Notes: generated by a model not told the origin, from the letters alone. Positions 33,501 through 42,318 are shown, counted from the stretch's first letter. The stretch is 64,000 bases of DNA from Saccharofermentans sp. (GCA_024688685.1 JAILDX010000036.1:1-64000), one strand, 5' to 3'. Translations and numbers: made by a program.

Positions 33501-34902
33501 GGCAGTAGGTGTTATAGCACGCGCAGACAATGCAATCATCGTAGGCGATCCCAACCAGATGCCGCCGACCTCATTCTTCCAGAATTCCAATTTCGATGAG
33601 GAGAATTATGAGATAGAGGATCTCGAAAGCATTCTCGACGACTGCCTCGCTCTCTCCATGCCCGGAACACATCTCCTGTGGCATTACAGAAGCAAGCACG
33701 AGAGTCTTATCACATACAGCAACAGAGCATTCTACGATAACCGTCTTTACACGTTCCCTTCGAGCAATGACATTGAGCGTAAGGTTACGTTTGTTCCTGC
33801 CTGCGGTACGTTTGACAGAGGTAAGACAAGGACAAACCGCAAAGAAGCTGAGATGGTTGCCGACGAGATCGTAAAGAGGATCAAGGAAGACCCGTCAAAG
33901 AGCCTCGGCGTAGTAACCTTCAATATCTCACAGCAGAATCTTATCGATGATCTTGTAATGGAGAGATGTAAGAAGGAACCCGAGATCGAAGAGGCGCTCT
34001 TCGGAGGTGATGAGCCGGTATTCATTAAGAATCTCGAGAATGTACAGGGTGATGAGCGTGACGTCATACTGTTCTCTGTCGGATACGGAACAGACGAAGA
34101 GGGCAAGGTTTATATGAACTTCGGACCTCTCAGTATGGACGGCGGATGGAGAAGGCTTAACGTTGCGGTTACAAGAGCGCGTTATGAGATGGTCGTTTTC
34201 TCCTCGCTTGAGCCTGAGCAGATCAGAGTTGATGGTGATACTGCCCGTGGTGTTGCCGCTTTCAGAAGTTTTCTTGAGTATGCTCAGGGCAGGAGTGTAT
34301 GGGAGAATTCAGCAACAACAGTCAGTGAAGCTCCTGTTATCGACAGATTTGATGACTTCAACGGAGTTGCGGATGATATCTGCACGGCTCTTGCTGAAGC
34401 AGGTTATAAGACGGGAAAGATGATAGGAAGCTCCGACTATAAGGTCGACATCGGTGTCATCGATCCGGAGAATGAGGGCAGATACTGTCTCGGCATCCTT
34501 CTTGACGGTAAATTCTACTACGAGAATAAGACTACAAGCGGACGTGAGATCTATCAGCCTTCTGTTCTTACAGGCCTCGGCTGGCAGATCATGCGTGTAT
34601 GGTCTGTTGACTGGTGGGAGAACAAGAAGAGAGTAACAGAGAGTATAATCGCACGTATCGATGAGATAATGAAGAAACGCGCTGAGGAAGCGGCTGCAGC
34701 AGAGACAGCTGAACCCGCTGCTGAAGACCCTGCAGCAGAAGATCCTTTGGAGGAAGTGACTGCCGAGACTGTTCCGGCCGCAGAAACAGCTGTTGCGGAA
34801 GCCGCAGCTGCTCCGGAGGAAAAAGTTGCAGAGGCTGCAGATCCTGAAGATACGGACGAGGGTAAAAAAAAACTGAATCCGGAGGCGGAAGAGAATACGT
34901 AA
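30523..34902 (+). CDS. DUF4011 helicase with C-terminal MTES_1575/Vsr-like nuclease domain
   Basis: 1459 residues from the ATG at 30523 (AAGGAGG eight bases upstream). The N-terminal DUF4011 part begins KIDQWERKLLDLSLRNSLLNM and is split by a Glu/Ala/Pro-rich insert (about 67-115). Superfamily 1 helicase core: Walker A GPPGTGKS (360-367), Walker B DEAS (984-987), GDPNQMPP, and the final ARYEMVVFSS/TRAR motif. A restriction-endonuclease-like domain of the MTES_1575 type ends at about 1390 (ILLDGKFYY ... GLGWQIMRVWSVDWW). The last 70 residues are Ala/Glu-rich. Proteins of this architecture belong to helicase-nuclease defence candidates. The DUF3320 part normally fused at the end is the next gene; an A9 run at 34864-34872 links both frames. 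Confidence 0.9.
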   Translation: MSTEGFDAKANAKIDQWERKLLDLSLRNSLLNMKFSGTVVPVFAHSPAILEDKLAQDIDFSIRSRGADDKEEPEEKEETPAAEETGPEEPAPESNAAEAPAEPQAQEKPKKQTIPVREYDFENLPDITGFEELITKSFEKKKLYSPLTRSELDTVIKKLYRSAKVALEENGANTLYLALGVMKWFDRGSTTPHYAPLVLIPVELVRKSIVLGYVIRRRDEDPIINVTLLEKLKQDFGIVSDPAEIFVSDESGIDIDKVTENFRRLMTGQEGWEIYNSCVIGMFSFTNFVMWNDLRARRDTIGENKIVRSLLEGRVCWEAEPMTVPDKLDESDCFLPINADSSQLYAIKCATAGQSFVLHGPPGTGKSQTITSMVADMLAHGKKVLFVAEKKAALDVVYSRLDKIGLAPFCLELHSNKAKKAAFLQKLKEAVDIAKKTGKGDYEKSLKELADRRKELDGYCTALHEDRKCGFSLFELISIYTVNSSAPDIAAFDERLLDIINKDTYRECELALESLISAGNAIGDVSYLSSVRSSEYTQKLKSDIPVHAQELKDATAVLEEAYSKFISTLSGANIVIPGINDGTIAQARRASEISALIAGTDNMPSNICALDDYEALFRDVALYNGKKDLAYGKEQELLISYKPEFMNLDIPGLTAELNEAKSKSLFKSMAVSKVLKKVAPYKTQAAKDDQLAYNLNLASEVKALKAECDKIFSERLASYFPREFVDDKTRSDSFISSVRSIFAKLDEYDRTKTLRKIFAANSSYATIWGNMTTSYYRFDSAHSVIEEEAGIRAAHDDETFEFQYQLSDDLIGNIESLKDRVMFNKASGDCRSKGLVNVVNAYGDKTVSSEDLIPAFRKAFTKLLITNIIDSDETLRNFSGKIFEERVAQYKRLNDEFTTLTRQEVYLRIAKSLPDLTQEAQKDSKLGILQHAIKSGGRGVSIRTLFSKIPNLITALCPCVLMSPISVAQYLEPRAIKFDTVIFDEASQLPTCKAVGVIARADNAIIVGDPNQMPPTSFFQNSNFDEENYEIEDLESILDDCLALSMPGTHLLWHYRSKHESLITYSNRAFYDNRLYTFPSSNDIERKVTFVPACGTFDRGKTRTNRKEAEMVADEIVKRIKEDPSKSLGVVTFNISQQNLIDDLVMERCKKEPEIEEALFGGDEPVFIKNLENVQGDERDVILFSVGYGTDEEGKVYMNFGPLSMDGGWRRLNVAVTRARYEMVVFSSLEPEQIRVDGDTARGVAAFRSFLEYAQGRSVWENSATTVSEAPVIDRFDDFNGVADDICTALAEAGYKTGKMIGSSDYKVDIGVIDPENEGRYCLGILLDGKFYYENKTTSGREIYQPSVLTGLGWQIMRVWSVDWWENKKRVTESIIARIDEIMKKRAEEAAAAETAEPAAEDPAAEDPLEEVTAETVPAAETAVAEAAAAPEEKVAEAADPEDTDEGKKKLNPEAEENT
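34864..34872 (+). other. A9 slippery run joining helicase and DUF3320 frames
   Basis: Nine A's encode Lys1448-1450 of the helicase, ten codons before its stop. A -1 shift here (A-AAA-AAA) enters a frame with no stop for 54 bases up to, and in frame with, the ATG at 34926. The result would be a 1645-residue fusion. Ribosomal or polymerase slippage on A9 is known, for example in dnaX genes. Whether it happens here is inference. Confidence 0.6.
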
Positions 34903-34925
34903 AGGCAGATCTTCCAAGGAGTCAG

Positions 34926-35459
34926 ATGACAGAAGATGAATTCTTCAATAAGTCGACTCAGGCAACGAGCTTCCTGATAGCAATGGCAAATGAAGTCATT
35001 ATAAAGGAATCTCCGGTCAGCTTTAATACCATCGGGATAAGGATCAGGGAAGCCTGCGGCATCACAAAGGGCGGAGCCAAGGTCAATGAGAGGATCGATT
35101 ATATTATCCGTGCCACGCGTGTAAAACCTGCTCCTGAAGGCGGCACGCTGTTCTTCTGGCGCAAAGGCGATGATCCCATGGCTTATGATTTCTACAGATA
35201 TCCGGCGGATCCTGAAGATGTCCGTCAGCCTCAGGACATTCATCCTGCAGAGGCTGCATGTGCTATGCTGGAGGCGATAGTAGCAGAGTATGGAATGCCT
35301 GTGGAATCTGCATATGTTGCCGGAGCAAGGAAACTGGGACTTACAAGGATGACCCCTGCCGTAAAAGAACTGATGGAGCACGGCATGGATATCCTCCAAA
35401 ATGAAAATGCAGTTACAAAGGATTCTTCCGGGATGCTGCAGGGGAATAATGTGGTATAA
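34926..35459 (+). CDS. DUF3320-like winged-helix protein, detached C-terminus of the helicase
   Basis: 177 residues with two winged-helix-like repeats. The second, ECHP-type section PAEAACAMLEAIVAEYGMPVESAYVAGARKLGLTRMTPAVKELMEHGMDIL (about 100-155), matches the DUF3320 region that ends many DUF4011 helicases. The first half (TSFLIAMANEVIIKESPVSFNTIGIRIREACGI) looks like a similar repeat. CCAAGGAG lies five bases before the ATG, so it can be translated alone, 23 bp after the helicase stop, or as part of a frameshift fusion through the A9 run. It presumably helps the helicase bind DNA or partners. Assignment to DUF3320 rests on motif recall and context. Confidence 0.75.
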   Translation: MTEDEFFNKSTQATSFLIAMANEVIIKESPVSFNTIGIRIREACGITKGGAKVNERIDYIIRATRVKPAPEGGTLFFWRKGDDPMAYDFYRYPADPEDVRQPQDIHPAEAACAMLEAIVAEYGMPVESAYVAGARKLGLTRMTPAVKELMEHGMDILQNENAVTKDSSGMLQGNNVV

Positions 35460-35460
35460 T
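35452..35460 (+). promoter_or_regulatory. Extended -10 promoter, leaderless layout
   Basis: TGGTATAAT fits TGnTATAAT exactly and ends six bases before the ATG at 35467, so the first transcribed base would be the A of the start codon. It overlaps the stop region of the DUF3320 gene. Confidence 0.5.
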
Positions 35461-35466
35461 CTCGCT

Positions 35467-35970
35467 ATGAGTTCAAATGACAGATACAGAGGAAACAGAG
35501 AATACAGGGACCTTACCGTTCAGACACATTACGGTAAGGGTAACCGTAATACGCGTGTTCAGACAAAGAGACCCTATGATTCAGAGATGAAGTTCTCAAG
35601 AGATTCCGCTGATTTCAGACGTCCTTACGAGGATCAGGAGTTTATTGCCAGGAGCAGAGCTCAGACTCAGCGCGGACAGGTTCAGGGTGATCCTGCCAGA
35701 TATTATGCACAGAGACCGCAGCAGCCTCAGCAGTATCAGCAATCTGTCAGAAGATCTGCTGCTCCGTCGCAGAGATCTCCTGTAAGAGCTCCTCAGGCGC
35801 CTGTACAGCAGGGTGCCCCTGTCCATCAGAAAAAAACTGAGCCGGCAGTTGATACATCCCCTAAGGTCAGCCGTGAACAGGCTCTTCAGATCGATATGGT
35901 GTTCAAGATCGGCATCATGCTCTGGGGAGCGGCCGCACTTGTCATTACGATCGTTCTGCTGACAAGATAA
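35467..35970 (+). CDS. Gln/Arg-rich protein with one C-terminal membrane helix
   Basis: 167 residues from the ATG at 35467 (MSSNDRYRG). An in-frame ATG at 35449, after AGGGG, is an alternative. The first 130 residues are unstructured and rich in Arg, Gln, Pro and Ser, with runs such as RPQQPQQYQQS. The last 25 form one hydrophobic helix (FKIGIMLWGAAALVITIVLLT) ending in Arg, a tail-anchored layout with the basic part inside. Unknown function; such proteins can bind nucleic acid or the divisome. It is followed by a strong terminator. Confidence 0.75.
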   Translation: MSSNDRYRGNREYRDLTVQTHYGKGNRNTRVQTKRPYDSEMKFSRDSADFRRPYEDQEFIARSRAQTQRGQVQGDPARYYAQRPQQPQQYQQSVRRSAAPSQRSPVRAPQAPVQQGAPVHQKKTEPAVDTSPKVSREQALQIDMVFKIGIMLWGAAALVITIVLLTR

Positions 35971-35997
35971 GTTTCAAACTGTATTTAAAAATGCAAT

Positions 35998-36028
35998 AAA
36001 AAACCGGTGCCGATCGACACCGGTTTTA
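35998..36028. terminator. Bidirectional terminator
   Basis: AAAAACCGGTG pairs with CACCGGTTTT around CCGATCGA. It has A's before and T's after, so it serves both the gene at 35467-35970 and the convergent pyrophosphatase gene. Confidence 0.85.
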
Positions 36029-36049
36029 TTACTGTCTTGTCGCTATGAC

Positions 36050-38236
36050 TTACTTGAACAGTGTAAGGATCCAGTCTAGAATGTTGTACTTGCTGAATAC
36101 TGCAACTGCAACGAGTGAGATCGTGCTCATGATCTTGATAAGGATATCGAGTGAAGGTCCTACTGTATCCTTCAGAGGATCACCGACTGTATCACCGACA
36201 ACTGCAGCGTCGTGAGCAGGTGAACCCTTGCCATGGCCCTTGATAGCGCCTGTCTCGATGTACTTCTTACCGTTGTCCCAGGCACCGCCTGCGTTACCTG
36301 TGAAGATAGCGAGCATGATGGATGAGATCGTAGCACCGAGGAGGATACCTCCGACGAACTCAGCACCGAAAATGAATCCTGCGAGCACAGGGAAGATGAG
36401 TGCTGTAAGAGCGGGAACTCTCATTTCCTTGATAGCACCCTGAGATGAGATGGAGATACAAGCCTTTGTATCAGGGAGAACTTTGCCTTCGAGAAGACCG
36501 GGGATCTCCTTGAACTGACGGCGAACCTCTTCAACCATCTGCTCAGCTGCCTTTGCAACAGCTTCAATAAGCATACCGGAGAAGAAGAAAGGAAGAGCAG
36601 CACCTACGATGGCACCTGCAAGTGTAAGAGGATTCAGGATGTTCAGTACGATATTATCAGCAAGAACTGATTCAGGTGTGTAAGAATAGAGGTAAGAGTT
36701 CATCATAGCGAGTGTAGCGAATGCTGCAGAGCCGATAGCAAATCCCTTACCGATAGCTGCGGTTGTGTTACCGACTGAATCAAGAGTATCAGTGATCTTA
36801 CGGACATCTTCATCTAGATAGCTCATCTCAGCAATACCGCCTGCGTTATCTGAGATAGGACCGTATGTATCAACTGAAACTGTTGTAGCAACGAATGAGA
36901 GCATTCCGATAGCGGCACAGGAAATACCGTAGAGGCCGCCGATGACGAATGCACCGTAGATAGCTGCACCGAGAACGAAAACGGGAGCCATACATGACTT
37001 CATACCAAGTGCGAGACCCTGTGTGATAGTAAGAGCTGCACCGTCAACTGATGCGTTAGCGAGGATCTTTGTGGGCTTATAGTCGTAGCTTGTGTAGTAC
37101 TCGGCGATCGCACCGATGATGATACCTGCAACAACGCCGAGGACTGCAGCAATCCAGGGAGAGATCCATCCGAATCTGAAAGCTGAATAACTGTCACTTG
37201 TTCTTCCGAAGAAATACCATGCAAGACCGAGACCGAAAAGTGCTGTTACACCGGCAGATACCCATGTGGAAATGTTAAGTTCCATATGAGGGTTGTCTGA
37301 AAGCTTCTTTCTTACAAGAGTTGAAGCAATACCGATGACACAGGCGATAAGTCCGCAAGCTGCGAAAGCAAGAGGGAAGATGAGGAGCTTCTCAAGGAAA
37401 GGAGACTCAAAAGCAACACCTGCTGCAGTCTTTCTTGAGAAGAGCTCACAGGCGAGGATAGCAGCTGACATGATCGCACCGACATATGACTCGAGGAGGT
37501 CAGCACCGAGACCTGCAACGTCACCTACGTTATCACCGACGTTGTCAGCGATAGTAGCAGGGTTACGCGGGTCATCCTCAGGGAGGTGAGCCTCTGTCTT
37601 ACCAACGAGGTCAGCGCCCATATCTGCAGCCTTTGTGTAGATACCGCCGCCGACACGGTTAAACATAGCGATTACTGAGCATCCGAGAGCGTAGCAAGAG
37701 ATGGTCATTGAGAAAGGTGCCTCAAGACCGATCAGGTTTGTAGCAATGATGCCGTTTCTGAAATCAGCGATCTGTCCAAGTCCGTATCCGAAAATGAGAT
37801 ATACAAGGAAGATACCGAGAAGAGCAAAACCTGCAACGCAGAGACCCATAACGGATCCGCCCTTGTAAGCAACCTTGAGTGTGTCGCTGAGCTTCTTTGT
37901 TGTGCGTGCCGTGTTTGTAACTCTGACGTTAGCATAGGTAGCGATCTTCATGCCGACATAACCGGCGGAAGCGCTCATTACAGCACCGATAACGAAAGAA
38001 CAGGCACCCTGCCATGAGATTACGATACCGAGAACTACGGCAATGATCGCACCGATGATCGCAACGATCCTATACTCGTACGTGATAAATGTGTTTGCAC
38101 CCAGACGGATCTCATTGGCGATCTCCTTCATTCTGTCAGAGCCCTCTTCGAGCTTCTTAACTGAATAGAAATTGATGGCTGCATAAGCCAGCGCCAGAAT
38201 AGCCGCAAGGATGACAAGTCCTAAGAAAAGTTCCAT
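36050..38236 (-). CDS. hppA: Membrane-bound ion-translocating pyrophosphatase, K+-dependent type
   Basis: 728 residues from the ATG at 38236, which has AAAGGAGAC upstream (the frame is open further but has no ribosome site). About 16 membrane helices. Substrate-binding residues lie in DMGADLVGK (205-213), DDPRNPATIADNVGDNVGD (221-239) and the C-terminal KGHGKGSPAHDAAVVGDTVGDPLKDT. It hydrolyses PPi and pumps H+ and/or Na+ across the membrane. The GNTTAAIGKGF segment has Ala where K+-independent enzymes have Lys, which is the known marker for K+-dependent enzymes. Na+ versus H+ cannot be decided by eye. A TTAACA-16-TATAAT promoter lies upstream (plus-strand positions 38273-38300). Confidence 0.97.
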   Translation of the reverse strand: MELFLGLVILAAILALAYAAINFYSVKKLEEGSDRMKEIANEIRLGANTFITYEYRIVAIIGAIIAVVLGIVISWQGACSFVIGAVMSASAGYVGMKIATYANVRVTNTARTTKKLSDTLKVAYKGGSVMGLCVAGFALLGIFLVYLIFGYGLGQIADFRNGIIATNLIGLEAPFSMTISCYALGCSVIAMFNRVGGGIYTKAADMGADLVGKTEAHLPEDDPRNPATIADNVGDNVGDVAGLGADLLESYVGAIMSAAILACELFSRKTAAGVAFESPFLEKLLIFPLAFAACGLIACVIGIASTLVRKKLSDNPHMELNISTWVSAGVTALFGLGLAWYFFGRTSDSYSAFRFGWISPWIAAVLGVVAGIIIGAIAEYYTSYDYKPTKILANASVDGAALTITQGLALGMKSCMAPVFVLGAAIYGAFVIGGLYGISCAAIGMLSFVATTVSVDTYGPISDNAGGIAEMSYLDEDVRKITDTLDSVGNTTAAIGKGFAIGSAAFATLAMMNSYLYSYTPESVLADNIVLNILNPLTLAGAIVGAALPFFFSGMLIEAVAKAAEQMVEEVRRQFKEIPGLLEGKVLPDTKACISISSQGAIKEMRVPALTALIFPVLAGFIFGAEFVGGILLGATISSIMLAIFTGNAGGAWDNGKKYIETGAIKGHGKGSPAHDAAVVGDTVGDPLKDTVGPSLDILIKIMSTISLVAVAVFSKYNILDWILTLFK

Positions 38237-38380
38237 AATTGTCTCCTTTGCTTTAAAATTACACCGCTTGTTATTATACATAATATTTTTTAAATGTTAA
38301 TCTGTAATCTCTATGAAATTATATTGCGAGACTAAAGTGATAAAATAACAATGAATCATTGTGACTGATAAGGAGGTCCT

Positions 38381-41300
38381 ATGGGCTTTAAACATTCAAA
38401 TGAAGGATTTCTTCCATATGAATCTTTTGATTATATTTATGCTGAGAAGGATCAGCCTGAGTTCGGAAACGTAAAGTCGCCTTATGTTAAGCCTCTTAAT
38501 ACGTGGAGGTTTATGCTGGCCGCATCTGAGCAGGAGATGCCTTTCGGTTTCGAGTCATCATCGTTTGACGATTCTGACTGGAATCTTATCAACTGTCCGT
38601 CAACATGGCAGACTGAGGGCTTTGGCCTTCCGAACTATCTTTTGTATAACTATCCTGAGAAACTCGAGAGTGACAGCAGCCGCCGTATTGAGAGCATCGC
38701 TGACAAGTTCCTTCTGAAATCTTCTTCCGGAGATGAGGACGAGGTCGGAATATACAGGACATCCGTCGTGTTTACGGCTGATGACATAAACAGAGCGATA
38801 TATCTGGAGACATCGGGTATCTGCGGAAGATTCATTGTTTATTTCAACAGTCAGATACTCGCTGAATCCAATGCGGTCAATACCCCCAAGAAGCTTCTTC
38901 TCTCGGACAATGCCCGTGAAGGCGTAAACCAGCTGGCTATCGCGGTATTCAGATATGACAGGAACAGTTCGGGTCATATCATCAATGATTACATGAACTT
39001 CGGTTTTTCCGGAATATTCAGACCGGTCTATATCATCGAAGAGTCACTGATCGAGATGAATAATCTCCATATCAGAGTCGAGAGCCTTCCTGAAGCTTAT
39101 GTTACGGAGATTGCCAATGTTAATCTGCCCGTGGCAAAGGACCAGAAGCAGCAGAAGATCTCACGGGGCAACTTTATGATAAAGCTCGATCTTGAGCTTA
39201 CGAATCACACTGATATCTATATGCCTTATACAATAAATGTTTCGCTTCTGGAGGCGAGGAGCGGATATGATCCGTACAATCTTCCTTTCGTTAAGATAAG
39301 GGAGCAGTCGGGTCCCGTTAAGGGCGTGATCGAATCCAATTCATCCATCAGGGTTGAAGGAGAGTTTATGGCTCTCGACGTCGGACAGTGGTCTGACGCA
39401 ACACCTATCCAGTACGATCTTGCTCTTGAGCTGCTTGATGCTGAGGGTGCTGTCATCTGCGCAAAGAAGAGAAGATTTGCATTCAGGAGTGTTTCGCTCG
39501 TTCAGGATAAGCTCAATATCAACGACAGAAGAGTCAATCTGAGATGCGTCAGATATTTTGAGTTTGATGCTGAAGGAGGAATAACCGTTCCCCGTAATGT
39601 AATGCGTCACGATATCATCCTTATGAAGCGTGCAGGCATCAACTGTTTATACTGTTCCGGTCTGCCGGCAGGGGATGAACTCCTCGATCTTTGCGATCAG
39701 TACGGTATGTATGTGATCGTTTCGGGTACCGAGAGGGTAATGGGGGACTGCGTTGAGACTCTCATGAACCATCCGTCCGTCGTGATGTGGGGATTTGCTG
39801 ACTACAGATTTGATGCAGTAAAGGCTGCGGCTCTCAAGCAGAAACTAAAGAAACTCGATGATACGAGACCATGGTACTGCAATAGCGATTACGCCAAAAG
39901 TGTATCTGATATATATCCGCTGTCCGGCGAATCCGGAGCTATCTTCGGACCGTGGCAGGATCTGTGTCTTGACCGTAAGAAGATCTTTGAAAAGAACAAG
40001 AGCGGGAAGAATCTTTTCGAGACTATCCCGGGACGTACAAGGTTTAAAGATGACGGTGCCAATTACAAGTGGATCCACCATGCGGATCTGGTCGGAGGCA
40101 AGCTGAGGGCAGACAGCAGCATCGGACAGGGAATTGTAGATGTTCTGCGTAATCCTCACCCCATCTATTTTGATATCAAGCAGCAGTGCCGCGATCTTCA
40201 GGTATTCCCGAATGAGGGTGATCCTACGAACCTGACACTGCGCAACACTAATCCGTTTGCATATACTGACGAGCTGGAACTTGAATGGCGCATCCTGCTT
40301 GGCGGTAAGAAGCTTATGGGCGGTCACGGTTCCATTTCGGAGATAGAACCATACGGAACAAGAACATTAAGGTTCCCTATTAATTTTGAACAGTTCACTA
40401 TTCCGGGATGGGCTAAGGGAAAGGCTGAGTATATCGAGCTGTACATGAATGCGCTTACGCATGAACTCATCTTCGATATTTCGCTCAAGCTCGCAAAAGA
40501 CACTTTCTATGCCGGACAGGGATACGAGATGGCTTTCTATCAGGCCGTTATCAGCAGTGAGGTAGCTCCTCCGGCAGGCAAGGGTGAAGCAGACCGTCTG
40601 AACGGGCCTGCTCTGGCAGATAACAGAAAGCAGTCAATGGCTGCGCTGCCGGCTCCCAAAGAGGAAGACAGAGCTGATGAAGACGGTCTTACAGTCCGTA
40701 TGGCTGATATCGTTGAGGAGTCTGTCGTTCCTGTTTCGACAGACCTTCCCACTGTTCCGGGAACAGAGGAGCTTAGCATTGAAGAGATCGCCGAGCCCAG
40801 TTCAGTTTCTGCAGTGCCGACGAGGCTGTATGTCGGTAATGAGAAGTATAAGATCGGATTCTCGCGTAAGAAGGGTTCCGTCGATGCGATTATGGTCAAC
40901 GGATTCAACTTCCTGAACGGAAGCTTTATGCCCAGCTTTTACAGATGTCCGTCCAACATCGACAGAACTGACCGTAATTTTGTTCTGGCGAAGACGATCT
41001 TCTCAAAAGAGAGTGACTATGAAGAGATCCAGGAGTCCCTCGAGTTTAAGCGCTGTGAGTACAGCATGAAGAACGGTGTCTTCGGATTTATCTCATATTA
41101 TTCGTCGTTTGCCATGAAGGGTGATGTCGTTCTCTATTATGAAGTGGACAGACCCGGCTTCCTTAAGGTGACGCTTGATTTTACACCTAAGTATGACATG
41201 GTCAGATACGGTGTAAGATTCCCTCTTGTTAAGGATGAGACTGTATGTACATGGTACGGCAGAGGCCCCGGAGAGTCTTATTATGATCGTAAGAATGCAA

Positions 41301-41665
41301 GTAAGCTTGGTCTTTTTGCGGCTGAGACAGATAAGATGTATCATCCTTATGCAAGACCTGCGGAGAACAGCTGCCACTGTGATACTCTGGTCGTAAAGAT
41401 CTCAAATACTGAGAGCAACGGTTTCCTTTTGAGACGATCCGGCAATCAGAGATTTGATTTCACAGTCCTTCCGTTTACTCCTGAACAGATGAATGAATAT
41501 CTCCACGAAGAACAGCTCATGAAGAATGATTTCTGTGAACTCTTTGCCGATTTCTGTTCAAAGGAGATCGAGCGTACAGAGAACAATATCTCAGCACTGC
41601 CTCTTAAGAAGAATGTACATTACAGAGACAGCTTCATATTTGAGCTGAAGGGTAAGGACGATTGA
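38381..41665 (+). CDS. GH2 beta-galactosidase-like protein lacking the catalytic acid
   Basis: 1094 residues, LacZ-sized, from ATG with AAGGAGG upstream. Order: N-terminal jelly-roll (WQTEGFGLPNYLLYNYP), immunoglobulin-like domains, a TIM-barrel part, and a C-terminal beta-gal-small-chain-like domain (YGRGPGESYYDRKNASKLG). In active enzymes NHPSIIMWSLGNE carries the acid/base Glu; here residues 463-475 read NHPSVVMWGFADY, with Tyr475 in place of Glu, and the EYAHAMGN nucleophile segment is also unrecognisable (GANYKWIHH region). An acidic linker of about 90 residues interrupts at about 730-820. The protein is probably a sugar-binding pseudo-enzyme or has another activity. No signal peptide. 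The gph gene overlaps its stop. Confidence 0.85.
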   Translation: MGFKHSNEGFLPYESFDYIYAEKDQPEFGNVKSPYVKPLNTWRFMLAASEQEMPFGFESSSFDDSDWNLINCPSTWQTEGFGLPNYLLYNYPEKLESDSSRRIESIADKFLLKSSSGDEDEVGIYRTSVVFTADDINRAIYLETSGICGRFIVYFNSQILAESNAVNTPKKLLLSDNAREGVNQLAIAVFRYDRNSSGHIINDYMNFGFSGIFRPVYIIEESLIEMNNLHIRVESLPEAYVTEIANVNLPVAKDQKQQKISRGNFMIKLDLELTNHTDIYMPYTINVSLLEARSGYDPYNLPFVKIREQSGPVKGVIESNSSIRVEGEFMALDVGQWSDATPIQYDLALELLDAEGAVICAKKRRFAFRSVSLVQDKLNINDRRVNLRCVRYFEFDAEGGITVPRNVMRHDIILMKRAGINCLYCSGLPAGDELLDLCDQYGMYVIVSGTERVMGDCVETLMNHPSVVMWGFADYRFDAVKAAALKQKLKKLDDTRPWYCNSDYAKSVSDIYPLSGESGAIFGPWQDLCLDRKKIFEKNKSGKNLFETIPGRTRFKDDGANYKWIHHADLVGGKLRADSSIGQGIVDVLRNPHPIYFDIKQQCRDLQVFPNEGDPTNLTLRNTNPFAYTDELELEWRILLGGKKLMGGHGSISEIEPYGTRTLRFPINFEQFTIPGWAKGKAEYIELYMNALTHELIFDISLKLAKDTFYAGQGYEMAFYQAVISSEVAPPAGKGEADRLNGPALADNRKQSMAALPAPKEEDRADEDGLTVRMADIVEESVVPVSTDLPTVPGTEELSIEEIAEPSSVSAVPTRLYVGNEKYKIGFSRKKGSVDAIMVNGFNFLNGSFMPSFYRCPSNIDRTDRNFVLAKTIFSKESDYEEIQESLEFKRCEYSMKNGVFGFISYYSSFAMKGDVVLYYEVDRPGFLKVTLDFTPKYDMVRYGVRFPLVKDETVCTWYGRGPGESYYDRKNASKLGLFAAETDKMYHPYARPAENSCHCDTLVVKISNTESNGFLLRRSGNQRFDFTVLPFTPEQMNEYLHEEQLMKNDFCELFADFCSKEIERTENNISALPLKKNVHYRDSFIFELKGKDD

Positions 41666-42309
41666 GATACAAACTCATGATATTTGACCTTGACGGCACG
41701 CTGCTCGATACGAGCAGCGATATTGCGTCGTCCCTTAATCTGGCATTAAGCACCAATGGTGTGCGGACACTTGATAAGGAGACAGTGGGATCTTATGTCG
41801 GCAATGGTGCCGGGAAGCTTGTCGAAAGGGCTTTGGCCGGGACAGGAAGAGAAGAGGATATCCCGAAGATATTAGAAGACTACAGGCGTATGTATAATGA
41901 TTACTGCATCGGGGATACGTCAGCTTACGAAGGCATTCCGGAACTTCTCAATCTGCTTCATCAGCAGGGTGTAAAAGTCTGCTGCAATACGAATAAGCCC
42001 GAGTTCACTTCAGAGAAACTGCTTGATGCTCTCCTTCCGGGCAAGATAGATCATCTTCACGGACAGAGAGAAGGTGTGCCGGTAAAACCCGACCCTTCAG
42101 GAGCATTGGAATGTATGGCTTACTTTGGAATAATGCCTGATGAATGCTGCTTTATAGGAGACTCAGATGTCGATATTAAGACTGGTCATAATGCCGGTAT
42201 AGATGTGATAAGCGTCGACTGGGGCTTTAAGACCAGAGAGTTCCTTACGGAATGCGGTGCCGTTAAGATATGCTCTGACGTAAAAGACCTGATTCGCGCA
42301 TTAGAATGA
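41662..42309 (+). CDS. gph: HAD-family phosphatase, phosphoglycolate phosphatase type
   Basis: 215 residues. It starts at a TTG overlapping the preceding stop; the ATG five codons later would remove part of the first strand. HAD motif I DLDGT with nucleophile Asp9 and Asp11, motif II NTN at about 111-113, Lys in motif III (VPVKPDPSG), and motif IV IGDSDVDIKTG. A helical cap lies between motifs I and II. It most likely removes phosphate from 2-phosphoglycolate made during DNA repair, but substrate prediction in the HAD family is uncertain. Confidence 0.88.
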   Translation: MRYKLMIFDLDGTLLDTSSDIASSLNLALSTNGVRTLDKETVGSYVGNGAGKLVERALAGTGREEDIPKILEDYRRMYNDYCIGDTSAYEGIPELLNLLHQQGVKVCCNTNKPEFTSEKLLDALLPGKIDHLHGQREGVPVKPDPSGALECMAYFGIMPDECCFIGDSDVDIKTGHNAGIDVISVDWGFKTREFLTECGAVKICSDVKDLIRALE

Positions 42310-42318
42310 CAATAAATA

